NCBI GenBank assembly: GCA_027886185.1
Contig: WOAB01000109.1
Span: 10,148,501-10,212,500 of the forward strand
Origin: Rheum nobile
Taxonomy: Eukaryota > Streptophyta > Magnoliopsida > Caryophyllales > Polygonaceae
DNA: 64,000 nucleotides
Direction of reading: 5' to 3'
Position numbers and translations under genes: made by a program. A model generated the notes under the pieces. That model was given only the letters and a program-made list of their open reading frames with translations, searched no databases and was not told the DNA's origin. Positions within the stretch are counted from its first letter, which is position 1, and each line of letters starts with the position of its first letter. Positions 34,046 to 44,736 of the stretch are shown piece after piece.

Positions 34046-34881
34046 CTAAACAATAGGAGGATCTGCCACAACATTTTGTGGGACCTCATTGGAATCAGAT
34101 TCAGGAGAAACGATAGGAATGGGGTCTTGTGACTCCACTACCTCCGGTGTAAGAGTTCCCTCTCCTTGCGGGATTAGGTCCCCAAATACCGTCGTCTCTG
34201 ACATAGAGTAATCCATGTCATCTTGTTGCTCAGCTTGTTGCTCTTCTCGAACTTCTTCGAGATCAACATTTCTCCCACTTGACTTTTTGGAAACAAATTC
34301 TTTTTCCATAAAGACACTATCCCTAGCAACAAATACTTTGTGCTCACTAGGATTGTAGAAGTAGTATCCTTTGGTTTCCTTAGGATACCCTACAAAGAAG
34401 CACTTATCTGATTTGGGTGCAAGCTTATCAACTAGTAAACGTTTTACATAAGCTTCACATCCCCAAATCTTTAGAAAAGACAAAATTGGAACTTTTCTAG
34501 TCCATAACTCATATGGTGTCTTATCTACAGCTTTGGATGGAGTCCTATTTAGTGTGAACACTGTAGTTGTGAGAGCATATCCCTAGAAAGATATTGGAAG
34601 ATCAGCAAAACTCATCATAGATCGAACCATGTCCAACAAGGCCATATTCCTCCTTTCAGACACACAATTCAATTGTGGTGTTCTAGGTGGAGTTAGTTGT
34701 GAGACAACCGATAACTTCTTAAATGATGATCAAATTTTTGACTCAAATATTCACCACCACGATCAGATCGTGGTGCTTTAATTTTCTTGCCAAGTTGATT
34801 TTCAACTTCATTCTGAAACTCTTTGAACTTTTCAAAAGATTCAGACTTTTGTTTCATTAAGTGAGTCCGTTTCACGTGCAA
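34046..34881 (-). pseudogene. copia integrase, interrupted by a MITE
   Basis: The core fragment (P-R-S-D-R-G-G-E-Y-L with the second catalytic Asp, about 34765) and C-terminal half (TPYELWTRKVPILSFLKIWG, then C-F-F-V-G-Y-P-K-E-T-K-G-Y-Y-F-Y) are readable. The upstream end (L-M-K-Q-K-S-E-S-F) stops at 34862, where a MITE with a 10-base duplication is inserted. On the far side, at 35432 onward, the minus strand reads G-Y-I-Y-L-M-K, the preceding integrase residues. Frame breaks at 34561-34690. Confidence 0.85.
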
Positions 34882-35431
34882 AATATGCTTACCGTACGAA
34901 ATGTGAAGCGGTCGCGTTCATTCGAGTTCATAAATAGACACCACATGTTCATTTTCTGAGCGGTAATGTTCATTATCTGGGGGGTAATATTCAAGGGCAC
35001 TGTACTGTTAAAAAAAAGGGGGGGATAGTGAATAGTGACACGGTGGCATAACCGTAAATATGGCGATTTTTTTTTTCGGTCAACAATTTTTATTTTTATT
35101 TTTTATTTATTGTCTCTGATCGTTCTGGAATAGACAATTATTAACGTTCACATATAAGTACTATATGTTCATTGTATGTGCCGTATAAGTTCACATATAA
35201 CATGATCATGTTTCAACACATGTCTTTGAACATTCAGTGCTTATTTGTGAACGTGAATGTATAAATAAATGAACATCTAGTGCTTATTAGTGAACCTTCT
35301 ATATAGGCTTTTCCAAAATGATCACGGGACGAAAATGAGAAGAAAAAAATGTCGACAAAAAAAAAAAAACGTACGGCCGAGATTGCTTCGCATTTCGCAC
35401 GGGAAGCCTATTTCGCACGGGAACCCAAATC
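34863..35431. mobile_element. Mutator-type MITE in the copia integrase
   Basis: 569 bp with terminal inverted repeats: 34875-34916 and 35378-35419 match at about 34 of 42 positions as reverse complements (CGTGC-AAATA-GCTT-CCGT-CGAAATG). It is flanked by an exact 10-base repeat TTCATTAAGT (34853-34862 and 35432-35441), consistent with the 9-10 bp duplications of Mutator-like elements. Inside are many GTTCA/TGAAC words and no transposase. Confidence 0.88.
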
Positions 35432-35495
35432 TTCATTAAGTATATGTATCCATATCTATCGTCGATCCCGATTTCAACATGCTTGCGATTGGGGT

Positions 35496-36129
35496 TTTCT
35501 CCCAGAAGAACAAGCCGGTTATGGGCCCCTCCATATGGGCAAAAAATGGCAGAAGAAGTAAAAGAATCATTGGTGGGCCCACCATATTTTATAAATGGAA
35601 GTTTTGTTGGGCCATTCTAGTATTTCAACTCGCTCGGTAAGTTTTGATATCAAGAATTATTTCATTCAAATTATATTAAATTAGTTTTGCCTAAAGTATG
35701 TTTAAAAATAATTTGATTTAATGATTCAATTATAATTATATGTTCATATCATGTCGGTACAAATGCTGGAGCAAACCGCTAATGAAAGCGGATATGAGAT
35801 CCAAACATTGACTATCAAGGGTCGACAATTACGACGTTGAAATTGAGATTTGGGACAACTAAAATTCTTATCAAGTGATTTGGAGACGACAATAGTCAGC
35901 AGTATAGAATTTATCAGCTAAGTTTTCTTGCTCTTTCTCTTAAAATAAATGATAAAGCATCAAATGAATTGGAAAATCGTCTTATTTATATGAGAGTAAT
36001 CTGGACATCTAAGTCAAGCATGGAATATTAGATTCAATTTCGAAAAATTAATCCTTGTTGAATTGATAAAATTACAAGTTGAATCGTGAACTAGTATGTT
36101 GCTAGTTTGTTGTTAGCTTTTATGCAGCT
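35496..36129. other. no gene recognised
   Basis: AT-rich DNA, no coding homology. The 28-base stretch just before it (35455-35482) recurs exactly, reverse-complemented, at 40784-40811. Confidence 0.5.
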
Positions 36130-36138
36130 TTTCTACAA

Positions 36139-36215
36139 GCGCAGGGGTACGAGTTTCCATCTTATTAGCATATAGGCTGCAGGGGCACGAACTGTCATTA
36201 CTGTTATTTGGATTG
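36139..36215. repeat. short GCAGGGGYACGAG repeat, two units
   Basis: Two units of about 45 bp containing CGCAGGGGTACGAG and TGCAGGGGCACGAA followed by TCATC/TCATT-like words. The same unit occurs three times at 63870-64000, so both places descend from the same element family. Confidence 0.6.
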
Positions 36216-36276
36216 AGTAATTTGAGATTATGAGAGTTCTTTGTGTTTTTCACTATATTATTAAACTCATGAAAAA

Positions 36277-36479
36277 GAGGGATGACGCCTCGAGACTCCA
36301 ACAGTCTCCGGGCTCCCAGAGAAATAGAGGGATGACGCCTCGAGACTCTGAACAGTCTCCGGGCTCCCAGAGAAATAAAGGGATGACGCTTCAATACTCC
36401 GAACAGTATCGGAGCTCCCAGAGAAACTAGTGGGATGGAAATTCGGGACTTTGAACAGTCTCAACGCTCCTAGAGAGAT
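36277..36479. repeat. tandem repeat, four units of about 51 bp
   Basis: Units start near 36277, 36327, 36378 and 36429 with the pattern GGGATGACGCYTCGAGACTC ... CTCCCAGAGAAA. The first two are nearly identical and the last is the most diverged. The minus-strand frames with repeated Phe-Ser-Gly-Ser (36113-36566) are products of this repeat, not a gene. Confidence 0.9.
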
Positions 36480-36655
36480 GGAAACCAATAAACTAAGGCT
36501 CTGGATGCTCAAACGAGTGAGGAGATGAATATATGAAGCCATGAGCGCGGAATACGGTCCATTCATACGTTGCCTGACGACGTCTAGTTGGAAGCCTATC
36601 TACTCGGTCGGATCCTTCAAACCCGAATCGACTCAGGAAGGACTCGACGAGCAAA

Positions 36656-37047
36656 ATGAAGGGGAAAAGTTCACACTTTCCTAAAATAGAAGATCATGCC
36701 CATCTACTTAAATGAGGCCCATTAAGACTTATAGAGGAGAGGTATTTAATAACCTATACCTACCCTGAACTCTGGAACAAGTTAATTCAGTTTGCAGCCT
36801 CCATTGATTGAAAGAGAGAGCTTTGAGTATGAGTGATTGTTGTAAACAAAATAGACAATCAATAAGAGAAGTAGACCATTCAAATCCTTCTAGCAGAAAG
36901 CTAAGAGGTAGTGGTTTTTTCCCTGTGTGATATTTGGTACTAGGGTTTTCCACTCTAAATCATTCGCTTTATGTTCGTTCTCCGGATTTATAGAAGATCG
37001 ATCATCGTCGCGATCAATGTTTATTATGGTACAAATTCATGCTACCA
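36656..37047 (+). repeat. gypsy LTR remnant, plus orientation
   Basis: Matches 41404-41805 in reverse orientation, from TGAAGGGGAAAAG to ...GGTACAAATTCATGCTA. The related copy has a primer-binding site just outside, which identifies this end as the LTR's 3' end. The internal region on this side is not recognised. Confidence 0.7.
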
Positions 37048-37079
37048 CAATTATAAAAGTAAAACTTATAGTTAGAGGC

Positions 37080-37485
37080 AGGGGCGGAACCAGAATTTTA
37101 CTCCAATGGGCTAAAATCCTACGTGATTAAAATCCCGTATAGTTGAAATTCGACATGGATTAAATTCCGTTTCGCTAAAATCAATTTTAGTTACAATAAA
37201 TATAATACATATGGGCATAAGAAGTAACAACACCGTCGCTGGGAAGAAGCAACATCACCGTTGAGCTAGAAGAAGCAGCAACAAGACTCAACCAAGACAA
37301 GAGGATGAGTCGAGATGAAAGATTGAGATTTGGAGGAGATGAGCTAGTTTTGTTAGGACCAGTTAGAGTTATATTTTCAGATGAGATGAAGAAAAAAAAG
37401 TTTATATTAATATTTTTTTGTGTAATTTTTTTAACAGGGGCTACAAAGTACAACCCCCTCTGGGTCTCAAGTAAATCCGCCCCTG
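37080..37485. mobile_element. hAT-type MITE
   Basis: 406 bp bounded by CAGGGGCGGA and TCCGCCCCTG, a common plant hAT-MITE terminus. The flanking 8-mers GTTAGAGG (37072-37079) and ATTAGGGG (37486-37493) agree at 6 of 8, fitting an aged 8-bp target duplication. Overlapping short open frames are chance. Confidence 0.85.
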
Positions 37486-38426
37486 ATTAGGGGGAGAACT
37501 GATGGACTTCATGGCTATGATTAAATATTGGGAAGGGTTGTACTTACTGATGATTTTTTTTTATATTTCTTATAATTTTAATTATTTTTTACTTAATGAA
37601 TAATGATGGTACCTAGTATTTGTAGCATATGTATTAACTAACTTGACCCTAGTATTTTCCCTTGTCTGTATATTTACGAAATTTGTTCTAGGGTGCAGTT
37701 GGATATGATATCATCTGTTACATAAAAGGTTATTTGAATGGTAACGATCCTTGTCATTACAATGCTTGGTATCATATTATTTAAATGTAGTTATATATTG
37801 TCTCTCTCATGGCCTAAAATTACTATATTACGGATATTTTGTTTAGTTTTCCATTACAAGGATTGGAGAACCTTCAGGGAATGCACAAGAGCAACGATTT
37901 TTAATCAAAATCAAACTCGGGAGAAGCCAAAGATTAAGTCCCAATTCCAGCCCCCACCATGGGTCCAATACGAGTCAACTGTAGCATTTTTGGTGACATC
38001 TTCGATCGGGCCCTGCACATAAGAGCTAAGGCAGTGGTCGGTGATGCACAGATCCGTTGTAACTGAGAACCTACACTCGTCCTTAAGTTGTTGCACGTAC
38101 CAAAGCAGGATCCACATTTAGAGAAAGAAAAAGCTTGGTCTTTCTTGCTTTCATTAATCTCATGTCCCGATGCCATACAAAATCATCATGTACTATATCT
38201 CGTAGCTTCGTTAGCTGAACACATACGATATATGGTCTTGGTCGTAGAGCTTCAGACAATAAAGATCTATGACTCTACCAAGATTGTGTTGCGGAGATCG
38301 ATCGATTGTGTAGCTAGTGTGTATAAATGGTTTGAAGTTGCAATTAAACCCTTGTGTTTTTATATTGTTGCATGTTTCATTTAAGAACTAGAATTATAAG
38401 CCAAATGCGCGCTAGAAACCCCCACA
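37486..38426. other. mostly unassigned; LINE-like scrap on minus strand
   Basis: AT-rich. Minus-strand 38117-37911 reads L-C-I-T-D-H-C-L-S-S-Y-V and later HGGGWNWDLIFGF, reminiscent of the region after RT in plant LINEs (a G-x-W-x-W/x-D/x-L block). Evidence is limited to that short stretch, so it is only a suggestion. Confidence 0.25.
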
Positions 38427-38711
38427 ATGTTAATGTTAATTTTCTTAAAAAAAAGGGTGACATTTGTCCAGATCTTCGCATCGTTCTTCTTCCTCCTCAT
38501 CATGTTCATCGTCCAGAAATCGATAGATGGCCCTAGTGGCTCCCCGAACCTCGAGCCTGAGTCTCTCGTCTTCCCTCCCATCCCGCGCTGCCAACACAAG
38601 TACTTCATCAGGCGTCCCTGCTACGATTTCGTCTGGAGTGGAAACTCCAGTGATCGGATATTGCAGATCGTCGATCGGATCAGGGCTAATAATCCCGGCC
38701 GTTCGATTAAG
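38427..38711 (+). pseudogene. ABCA-type transporter N-terminal exon fragment
   Basis: The frame has a membrane segment (FVQIFASFFFLLIMFIVQ, about 38463-38516) and then P-P-I-P-R-C-Q-H-K-Y-F-I-R-R, CYDFVWSGNSSDRI (about 38619-38660) and I-R-A-N-N-P-G-R. This order matches, from memory, the N-terminal region of plant ABCA (ATH-type) transporters, before the first transmembrane domain proper. A possible donor AAG|GT follows at 38711. No further exon (nucleotide-binding domain, Walker motifs) is seen downstream, where a minisatellite starts, so it is a fragment. Confidence 0.6.
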
Positions 38712-39231
38712 GTCTTCTTCTCTTTTTTTTTTTCCAGTAGCAAAGTAGCAATTTCAACTGTTTTTCATTTTCTTATAATTTTATTGTTTGTGCTTGCGTG
38801 TATATTCCAAAGCTTGACCAATTCTCATTTTTGAATAATTTTTGGATTTGTAATAATTTTTTTCTTTTGTAAAAAAAACTAGAATTACTGCTAGCCGTCA
38901 GAAGAATACCAACCTAATCTGTATTTTGTGTTTATGCATGTAAGACTTGTGGTAATTCGATTTGGACTGAAAGTGTTCAATGTGTGTTCATATGTAAACT
39001 TCATTTTGAAGGTAGGTGGCGACAACGTCCTTAAGAAGCTTCTGCTCTAACAACTCTGTCCGGAGGCGGTGCTCCCTCCCGCGAAGCTCCTCCTCGATGC
39101 AGAGTAGCTCAGAGACGTCCGGTGAGCGAGGCTACACCTGTGCGGAGTTCCTTGGGAGGAACAAGTTGGCACGATTAAGGACATTGTCAGACAACTAGGA
39201 TTCGAGCTGGACACAAAAGCCGAGGAGTTTA
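38712..39231. other. no gene recognised; possible coiled-coil scrap
   Basis: Minus-strand 39115-39005 gives a charged helical stretch (E-L-L-C-I-E-E-E-L-R-G-R-E, then L-L-E-Q-K-L-L-K). It is too short to name. The rest is AT-rich. Confidence 0.3.
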
Positions 39232-40290
39232 TACGTACACTAGTTGTTCATACATAATAAAAGAAAGGTTAATGAACCTTTAGAATAGGATTTATGAACC
39301 TCTAGAATAAGTTTATGAACCTTCATTTAAGGTTTATGAACCTTTAGAATATGGTTTATAAACCTCCGTTTAGGGTTTATGAACGTCTAAAATAGGGTTT
39401 ATGAACGTATAGAAAAGGGTTTATGAGCCTTCGTTCAGAGTTTATGAACCTCTGTTTAGGGTTTACGAACCTCTAGAATAAGGTTTATGAACTTCTAGTA
39501 TTAATTTTATTTGTTTTTTAACATGTAATATAAACTTTATAAACCTCTTGTATATAATTTGTGAACTTGTAATATAAAGTTACAAACCTTTAGAATAGGG
39601 TTGATGAACCTTCATTTAGGGTTTATGAACCTCTAAAATAGGATGTATGAGACTTCATTTAGGGTTTATGAACCTCTATTTAGGGTTTATAAACCTCTAA
39701 AATAAGATTTATAGCATTCGTTTAGGGTTTATGAACCTCTGTTTAGAGTTTATGAACCTCTAGAATAGAGTTTATAAACTTCTAGTAATAATTTTATTAG
39801 TTTGTGAACCTCTCGTATTTGTTTGTCAACCTCTCGTATAAAGTTCATTTAGGGTTTATGAACCTCTAGAATAAGATTTATGAACCTCCGTTTAGAGTTT
39901 ATGAACCTCTGTTTAGGGTTTTTTGAACCTCTAAAACAGAGTTTATGAACTTCTAGTATTAATTTTATATGTTTGTGAACCTCTTGTATAAAATTTGTGA
40001 ACCTAAGTTCAATCACACATTTGTGAACCTAGGTAGATTCGTGAATTTTAAAATTTAAGAACCTCTCGCATAATATGTATGAACCTAGGTACATTAGTGC
40101 ATTTTAATAACGTATTGTCAACTTACGTATAAGTTTGTTAACCACTAGCATAAGGTTTGTGAACCTTAGTATAAAGTTAGTTTGTAAATCTCTATTACAA
40201 AGTTTATGAACCTCTAGTATTAATGTTATGAACCTATGATACAAAATCTATGAACCTAGGTATTCTTAGTGCATTGCGTTCAAAAGCAAA
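39232..40290. repeat. degenerate minisatellite, GTTTATGAACCT unit
   Basis: About 1 kb of imperfect tandem repeats. Two alternating unit types of about 22 bp are recognisable: GGGTTTATGAACCTCTAGAATA and GGGTTTATGAACCTYCRTTTA. The first two-thirds is the most regular; after about 39990 units are interspersed with AT-rich sequence. No coding potential. Confidence 0.92.
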
Positions 40291-40540
40291 AAAAACCCGA
40301 TAAATACCCCTTCGCATGCATTGTTCACGTTATTTACAAAATTGCCACTTTAAATGAACCAGATTCATTTTTTCGCTGAACCAACCCATTTTTCTCCTTC
40401 TAAACTCAACCCTCCACTCTCCTCATCTGACGGCTCCTGTTCATCCGCATTTTACATAATAGGGGAGGTCCCCATAGGAGTCGGACTGTATAAAAGACAA
40501 CGAAAATTTTAAATTTGAGACAGTATTTATAATCATTGTC

Positions 40541-40785
40541 TTGAAGGAATATGTCATTTAATCAAGATGGTAATTACTAATAATAGAATAGGATTATAAT
40601 GGAGATTAATAATCCGGATATTTTAGGTAGTCTTAGTGCTTTGCTAGAAGCCAAATATGACTTATGGGATAAATTAGATTTGACCCATTGCTATTATACC
40701 TGGGTCCTATAAGGTCACACACATTAGAGTAATTGAGCTAGATTAAAGCAACCAGAGGCCCATAGTAGGACTAGGGAATTTTGGC
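40541..40785 (+). repeat. copia LTR fragment, plus orientation
   Basis: Starts TTGAAGGAATATG and matches the reverse complement of 31680-31912. It is truncated after GGACTAGGGAATTTT, where unrelated sequence begins. The partial copy is a remnant of a second, oppositely oriented member of the 31270-35495 family. Confidence 0.75.
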
Positions 40786-41403
40786 ATGTTGAAATCGGGA
40801 TCGACGATAGACCTCTCCTCACTGATAGTTTCGTGGGATCCTACTGAAATTCAGGCCCAAAAAATGAGAATGATCCATCCTGGCCCACCAATCTCGTCAC
40901 TTCACGAGAATGAAAATAGGGCAATCTCCTTCAAGCTCCTGCAACAGAGCGACGGTCGACTCTCGGCGGCGGGTCATGGCGAGGCGGCGGCAGACGCTCT
41001 GCTCTTCGCACTTTTTGCTCAAAACAAACAGAAAAAAGCCAAGCCCAGTAGCCCGCGTTGGTGGCGTAGCGGTTGCGCAAGAAAAGCTCCGCCACGGAAT
41101 TTGACGCCCGTCGGAGAAAGTGACGTCCGTATGCGGTTCCTCTGGTCTGTCGCTTGCTGGCCACCCTTGCTTGCTCGTCTTCCCTAAGGAATTCTTCTTG
41201 ATGGAGAGGCGGAGAGGACATGAAAGGGCAGAGGAGGCCAGGAGATGGCTTGGACGAGCTCCCGAACAAATTTGTGGCTTTTCGCAGGAACGCCGCTGAG
41301 TTCAGCCTCGACGCGATTCATGTTCGTTCGAGGCTTGGAATTGACACCTTCGAGGTTAAGGGATAGCTTCGCGTGTCCTTGGATCTCTCGTCATCGGCGC
41401 CAA
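40786..41403 (-). pseudogene. gypsy leader and gag start, probable
   Basis: Adjacent to the LTR at 41404. The primer-binding site TGGCGCCGATGACGAGAG lies on the minus strand at about 41383-41400. Downstream on that strand an ATG near 41322 starts M-N-R-V-E-A-E-L-S-G, then V-R-E-L-V-Q-A, but the frame soon stops. No conserved gag core is seen. The overlapping 133-codon plus frame (40786-41187) has no recognisable domain. Confidence 0.4.
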
Positions 41404-41805
41404 ATGTGATAGCATGAATTTGTACCATAATAAACATTGATTGCGACGACGATCGATCTTGTATGAATTCGGAGAACGAACATAAAGCGAATGATTTAGA
41501 GTGGAAAACCCTAATACCAAATAGCACACAGGGAAAAAACCACTACCTCCTAGCTTTCTGCTAAAAGGATTTGAACGGTCTAATTGTCTATTTTGTTTAC
41601 AACAATCACTCATACTCAAAGCTCTCTCTTTCAATCAATGAAGGCTGCAAACTGAATTAACGTTCCAAGGTTCAGGGTAGGTATAGTTTATTAAATACCT
41701 CCTCTCTATAAGTCTTAATGGGTCTCATTTAAGTAGATGAGTCTTATTTAAACAGATGTGTCTAATCTTCTATTTTAGGAAAGTGCGAACTTTTCCCCTT
41801 CAATA
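41404..41805 (-). repeat. gypsy LTR, minus orientation, with adjacent PBS
   Basis: Pairs with 36656-37047 as an inverted copy. The LTR start (TGAAGGGGAAAAG) is at 41805 and its end, ...ATGCTATCACA, abuts the primer-binding site. Opposite orientation means that the two are from different insertions. Confidence 0.75.
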
Positions 41806-42366
41806 ATCTTTAATATGAGAATATAAGCAAATCACAATATTTATACAAGGTGAATGTGGTATGAGATTAAAACAATACTTTCATATGGAATGCCGCAAAA
41901 GCGGCAGTAACACAATTTTTATGACACAAATCAAAGCTTTAAAGGATAGTATCTCTATTGTGAAATGACTAAATCTATCCAAAATTGAAATTAAAGGGAA
42001 TAATTTTTGTCTTATTAACTCTATTAAAGGCATCTGAGTTTGTCTGTTGGAGATTGAAATGGTTGTTGCTGATATTCTTATCGATCTTCATTCCTTCCAA
42101 AAAGTCCATATTAGACAAATTTTTCAAGAGGTGAACCGCTCTGCTGATAAAATTGCTAAACTTATCTTCTCACCATCTTTGTTTAACTTCAATCATTATT
42201 CAAAACTTCGAGTTCTCATTCGTAAGGATGCTCTAGGCTGACCGACGCACAAAAGCTAGGCCCATTCTAATTCTTTCCTCATAAAAAAACAATACTTTCC
42301 TAAACTTCTTCACCTTCATAAGTGCCTTCATTATTATTGAGTATATGATGTCACCACGAGTACTAA
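41806..42366 (+). pseudogene. RNase H-like fragment, LINE or gene derived
   Basis: The frame at 42047-42241 carries VHIRQIFQEVNRSADKIAKL. The H-x-x-R-x-x-N-x-x-A-D-x-x-A-K-L pattern is the end of the plant RNase H (RVT_3-type) domain, found in LINEs and related genes. The preceding part (about 42000-42046) lacks an uninterrupted frame. No RT is nearby. Confidence 0.5.
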
Positions 42367-42743
42367 GACCATCTTTAATGGTACTACCTTGAGTACCATA
42401 AGTAGTTTTAAAAAGATAATATAAAAAAAATGTGTCAGAATTTATTGTAGAATTAAAGTAATGAGTGGATAGAAATATCATGAAGATGGTACTCATTCTT
42501 ATACAATTTCTTAAATCATATAACACAAGGTAATGACAAGTGTCTTCTTTTTTTCCTTTATAAAAGATTTACATTAAAAACAAAGGGAAAATGTGAAAGG
42601 AATTGTGGGCCCATAAGAAAAATAGATTAAAAAAGTAAAATAAAATACTCCAAGAAATATCACTAATGTGAGATAGAGTTTTATAAAATGAGGTGGAAGA
42701 GAGAGAAAATCAAAAAAATAAAATAAGATATTTGAAGATGGTC
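42367..42743. mobile_element. Harbinger-type MITE
   Basis: 377 bp bounded by GACCATCTTTAAT and, reverse-complemented, GACCATCTTCAAA, with TAA directly flanking both ends (42364-42366, 42744-42746). A 3-bp TAA/TTA duplication is typical of PIF/Harbinger MITEs. The interior is AT-rich and non-coding. Confidence 0.75.
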
Positions 42744-42749
42744 TAATAT

Positions 42750-43492
42750 CCTGCACATAAATCGAGCGTAAATATTTATCATAATTAATGACCCTACTAT
42801 GAAAAGAATCAATCGAGAAGAGTGCTAGATTTCGAAGACTCGCACTCTCAATAATGTCATGATATATTGATAGTGCCTCTTCTTATCTCTTAACAATACC
42901 AAATGCAATGATTAACATATTAAGCATAATACTTCAGACAACACTTACATTCTCAATAATGTGGTGATATACTAATAGTAACTACGAAGGCAAATACTTG
43001 TACTATCAATATTCAATCTCAACAATTAATAAATCCAGGCATACTATTACATACTTTACTTTTGAGTGAAGCCTCACATAATGTTGTTTCTTTAGGGGTT
43101 TGAGTTTCAACATTCTCCTATCAAATCACATGGCATAATTTCAAAAATATTGCAATAATTTACAAGTAAGTTGATAAGGACATGATTTGCTAGCAAAGTA
43201 TTGAAAGACGGAGAAGAATAGAGAAAACTAGAATTCTAAATATGTTCATCTATCCTATCGGGGCCAAAAATAAACTCCATCCTCCATCTATCTTCATCCC
43301 TCACTCTATATTTCTTGTTAACATTAAGCAATTATGTCAGAATTGACATGTTGTGTAAACCTAAGGACATAAGAAGAATTTAAGATACTCAAATCACACA
43401 AATAAAACCCAAAACTTGAATCATAAAAGTACAAAGTAGTATGAACTACACAAGCATGCAATAGTTCAAACCCTAAAAAATCGATTTAAGTA
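42750..43492. other. no gene recognised
   Basis: AT-rich intergenic DNA. A phrase like CTCAATAATGTSRTGATATA occurs at about 42850 and 42953, and nothing else stands out. Confidence 0.6.
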
Positions 43493-43668
43493 TGGAGTAG
43501 AGTGAATCGGGTTCAATGAACCGGTTCAATTTGGTATATGAACCTTCTCTTGTCTTCCTCTTTAACTATTTATGTTAACTTACTTGTAACAAAACACCAA
43601 CTCTCATCAATGGGGTTTTGCAGCTTCTTCCTTCTTTCTCTTTCAAATATCTTTGAGTTGATTTCACA
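43493..43668 (+). repeat. 5' LTR of the copia element
   Basis: About 176 bp, from TGGAGTAGAGTG to TTTCACA. It includes ACTTGTAACARAACAC and CAATGGGGTTTTRCAGC blocks shared with the 3' LTR. A short LTR of this size is unusual but consistent at both ends. Confidence 0.8.
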
Positions 43669-43684
43669 TGGTATCAGAGCATCA
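43669..43684 (+). other. primer-binding site, initiator tRNA-Met type
   Basis: TGGTATCAGAGCATC directly follows the LTR end TTTCACA. Confidence 0.9.
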
Positions 43685-43754
43685 ACTCAATAAATTTTTC
43701 ATTTCTGCATTTTTAGCTCTTTTATATTGATTTATTGTTATTGTGATCGAAGAA

Positions 43755-44736
43755 ATGGGGTCTTGAGATTTTGATGAAGCACCGAATGAGGGAGCAAAGT
43801 GTCATGATCCATCGGCGTTGTCAAATTCGGACCATCCAAAAGTGCAATTGGTTTCTTCAAATTTTGATGGCATGAATTTCTTGAATTGGACCCGGAATGT
43901 GAAAATGGTGTTAGGAGCCAAATTCAAGCTAGGTTTTGTGGGTGGCTCGTGCAAGAAGACGCCATTGGGAACTTTTGATTGCGAGCGATGGTTGAAGGCA
44001 GATTACATGATTCGCTATTGGATCATTAATTCCATGGAAAGAAAATCTCGAATACATTCATGTATATCAATTCAACGAAGCATCTTTGGGATGAACTCCA
44101 AGAGCGTTTTGGTCAAACCAATGGACCTCTTTTGTATCAATTGAATAGGTGTTTGTGTTCTTTGGAGCAAGGCAATTCTTTTGTTGTTGAGTATTACGAC
44201 AAAAATAAGGAACTGTGGGATGAGATTCAGAATCTTGATGGAATTCCTGAATGTGAATGTATTGGTGTCAAAGCTGCCTGCAAATGTGAGCTTATGAAGA
44301 ATATAGTTATTCGAGATAACAAAAGAAAATTCTTGCAATTCCTCATGGGACTGAATGTTGAGTTTGACGGGGTTAGCGTAATTTGTTGTCTCATGAGGAT
44401 CTTCCTTCTGTTAATAAAGCATTCTACTTAGTGCAGCAAATTGAGAGACAAAAGATAGTCACAAACTGTTTCAAGATTGAGGCAGAGAGTAGTGCTTTAG
44501 CTGCTAATCGACAACAAACAAATTACAAGTTTCAGGATCAAAGGTCATTTGATCAGAGAGATCAGAGGCGTGGAAGGCAATTTGACAAGAAGTATGATTA
44601 CTGTCACAAGCGAGGACATGTTTTAGACACTTGCTACCTACTCCATGGGTTTCTAGAGAAAAGGAATCCAAATTGGAAGGGTAAATCATCTGCCAATGTC
44701 GTGGTTGATGATGTTCAAGATAATCGATCCTCTTGA
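43755..44736 (+). pseudogene. copia gag
   Basis: The start codon is probably the ATG at 43755; codon 4 is TGA, then the frame is open from 43767. The gag N-terminus (V-S-S-N-F-D-G-M-N-F-L-N-W-T-R-N-V) and a W-x-x-x-D-Y-M-I block are followed by frameshifts near 44100 and 44400. The third piece (to 44736) ends with a zinc knuckle, C-H-K-R-G-H-V-L-D-T-C (44600-44635), whose first Cys reads Tyr (Y-D-Y-C). The element's gag is dead. Confidence 0.8.

Larger units (their letters stand above)
31270..35495 (-). mobile_element. Ty1/copia element, partly decayed
   Basis: A minus-strand copia element. Its 3' LTR ends at about 31912, next to a polypurine-like tract (minus strand CAAGTGGGAGA). Upstream come RNase H and RT pieces (32859-33990), integrase C-terminus (34046-34561) and integrase core (34693-34862). 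The core is cut by a MITE and continues at 35432-35490. The 5' LTR and gag are not recognised. The LTR's left edge is uncertain. Confidence 0.75.

Noticed and set aside
36113..36566. Repetitive Ser/Phe-rich protein
   Set aside because: It results from the four-unit tandem repeat at 36277-36479.
39232..40290. CRISPR-like array
   Set aside because: Units are contiguous and degenerate with no unique spacers, in a plant genome.
40786..41187. 133-codon plus-strand host gene
   Set aside because: No recognisable motif, overlaps a primer-binding site and a gag-like start on the other strand.
36656..41805. One gypsy element bounded by the LTRs at 36656-37047 and 41404-41805
   Set aside because: The LTRs are in opposite orientation, whereas an element's two LTRs are direct repeats.
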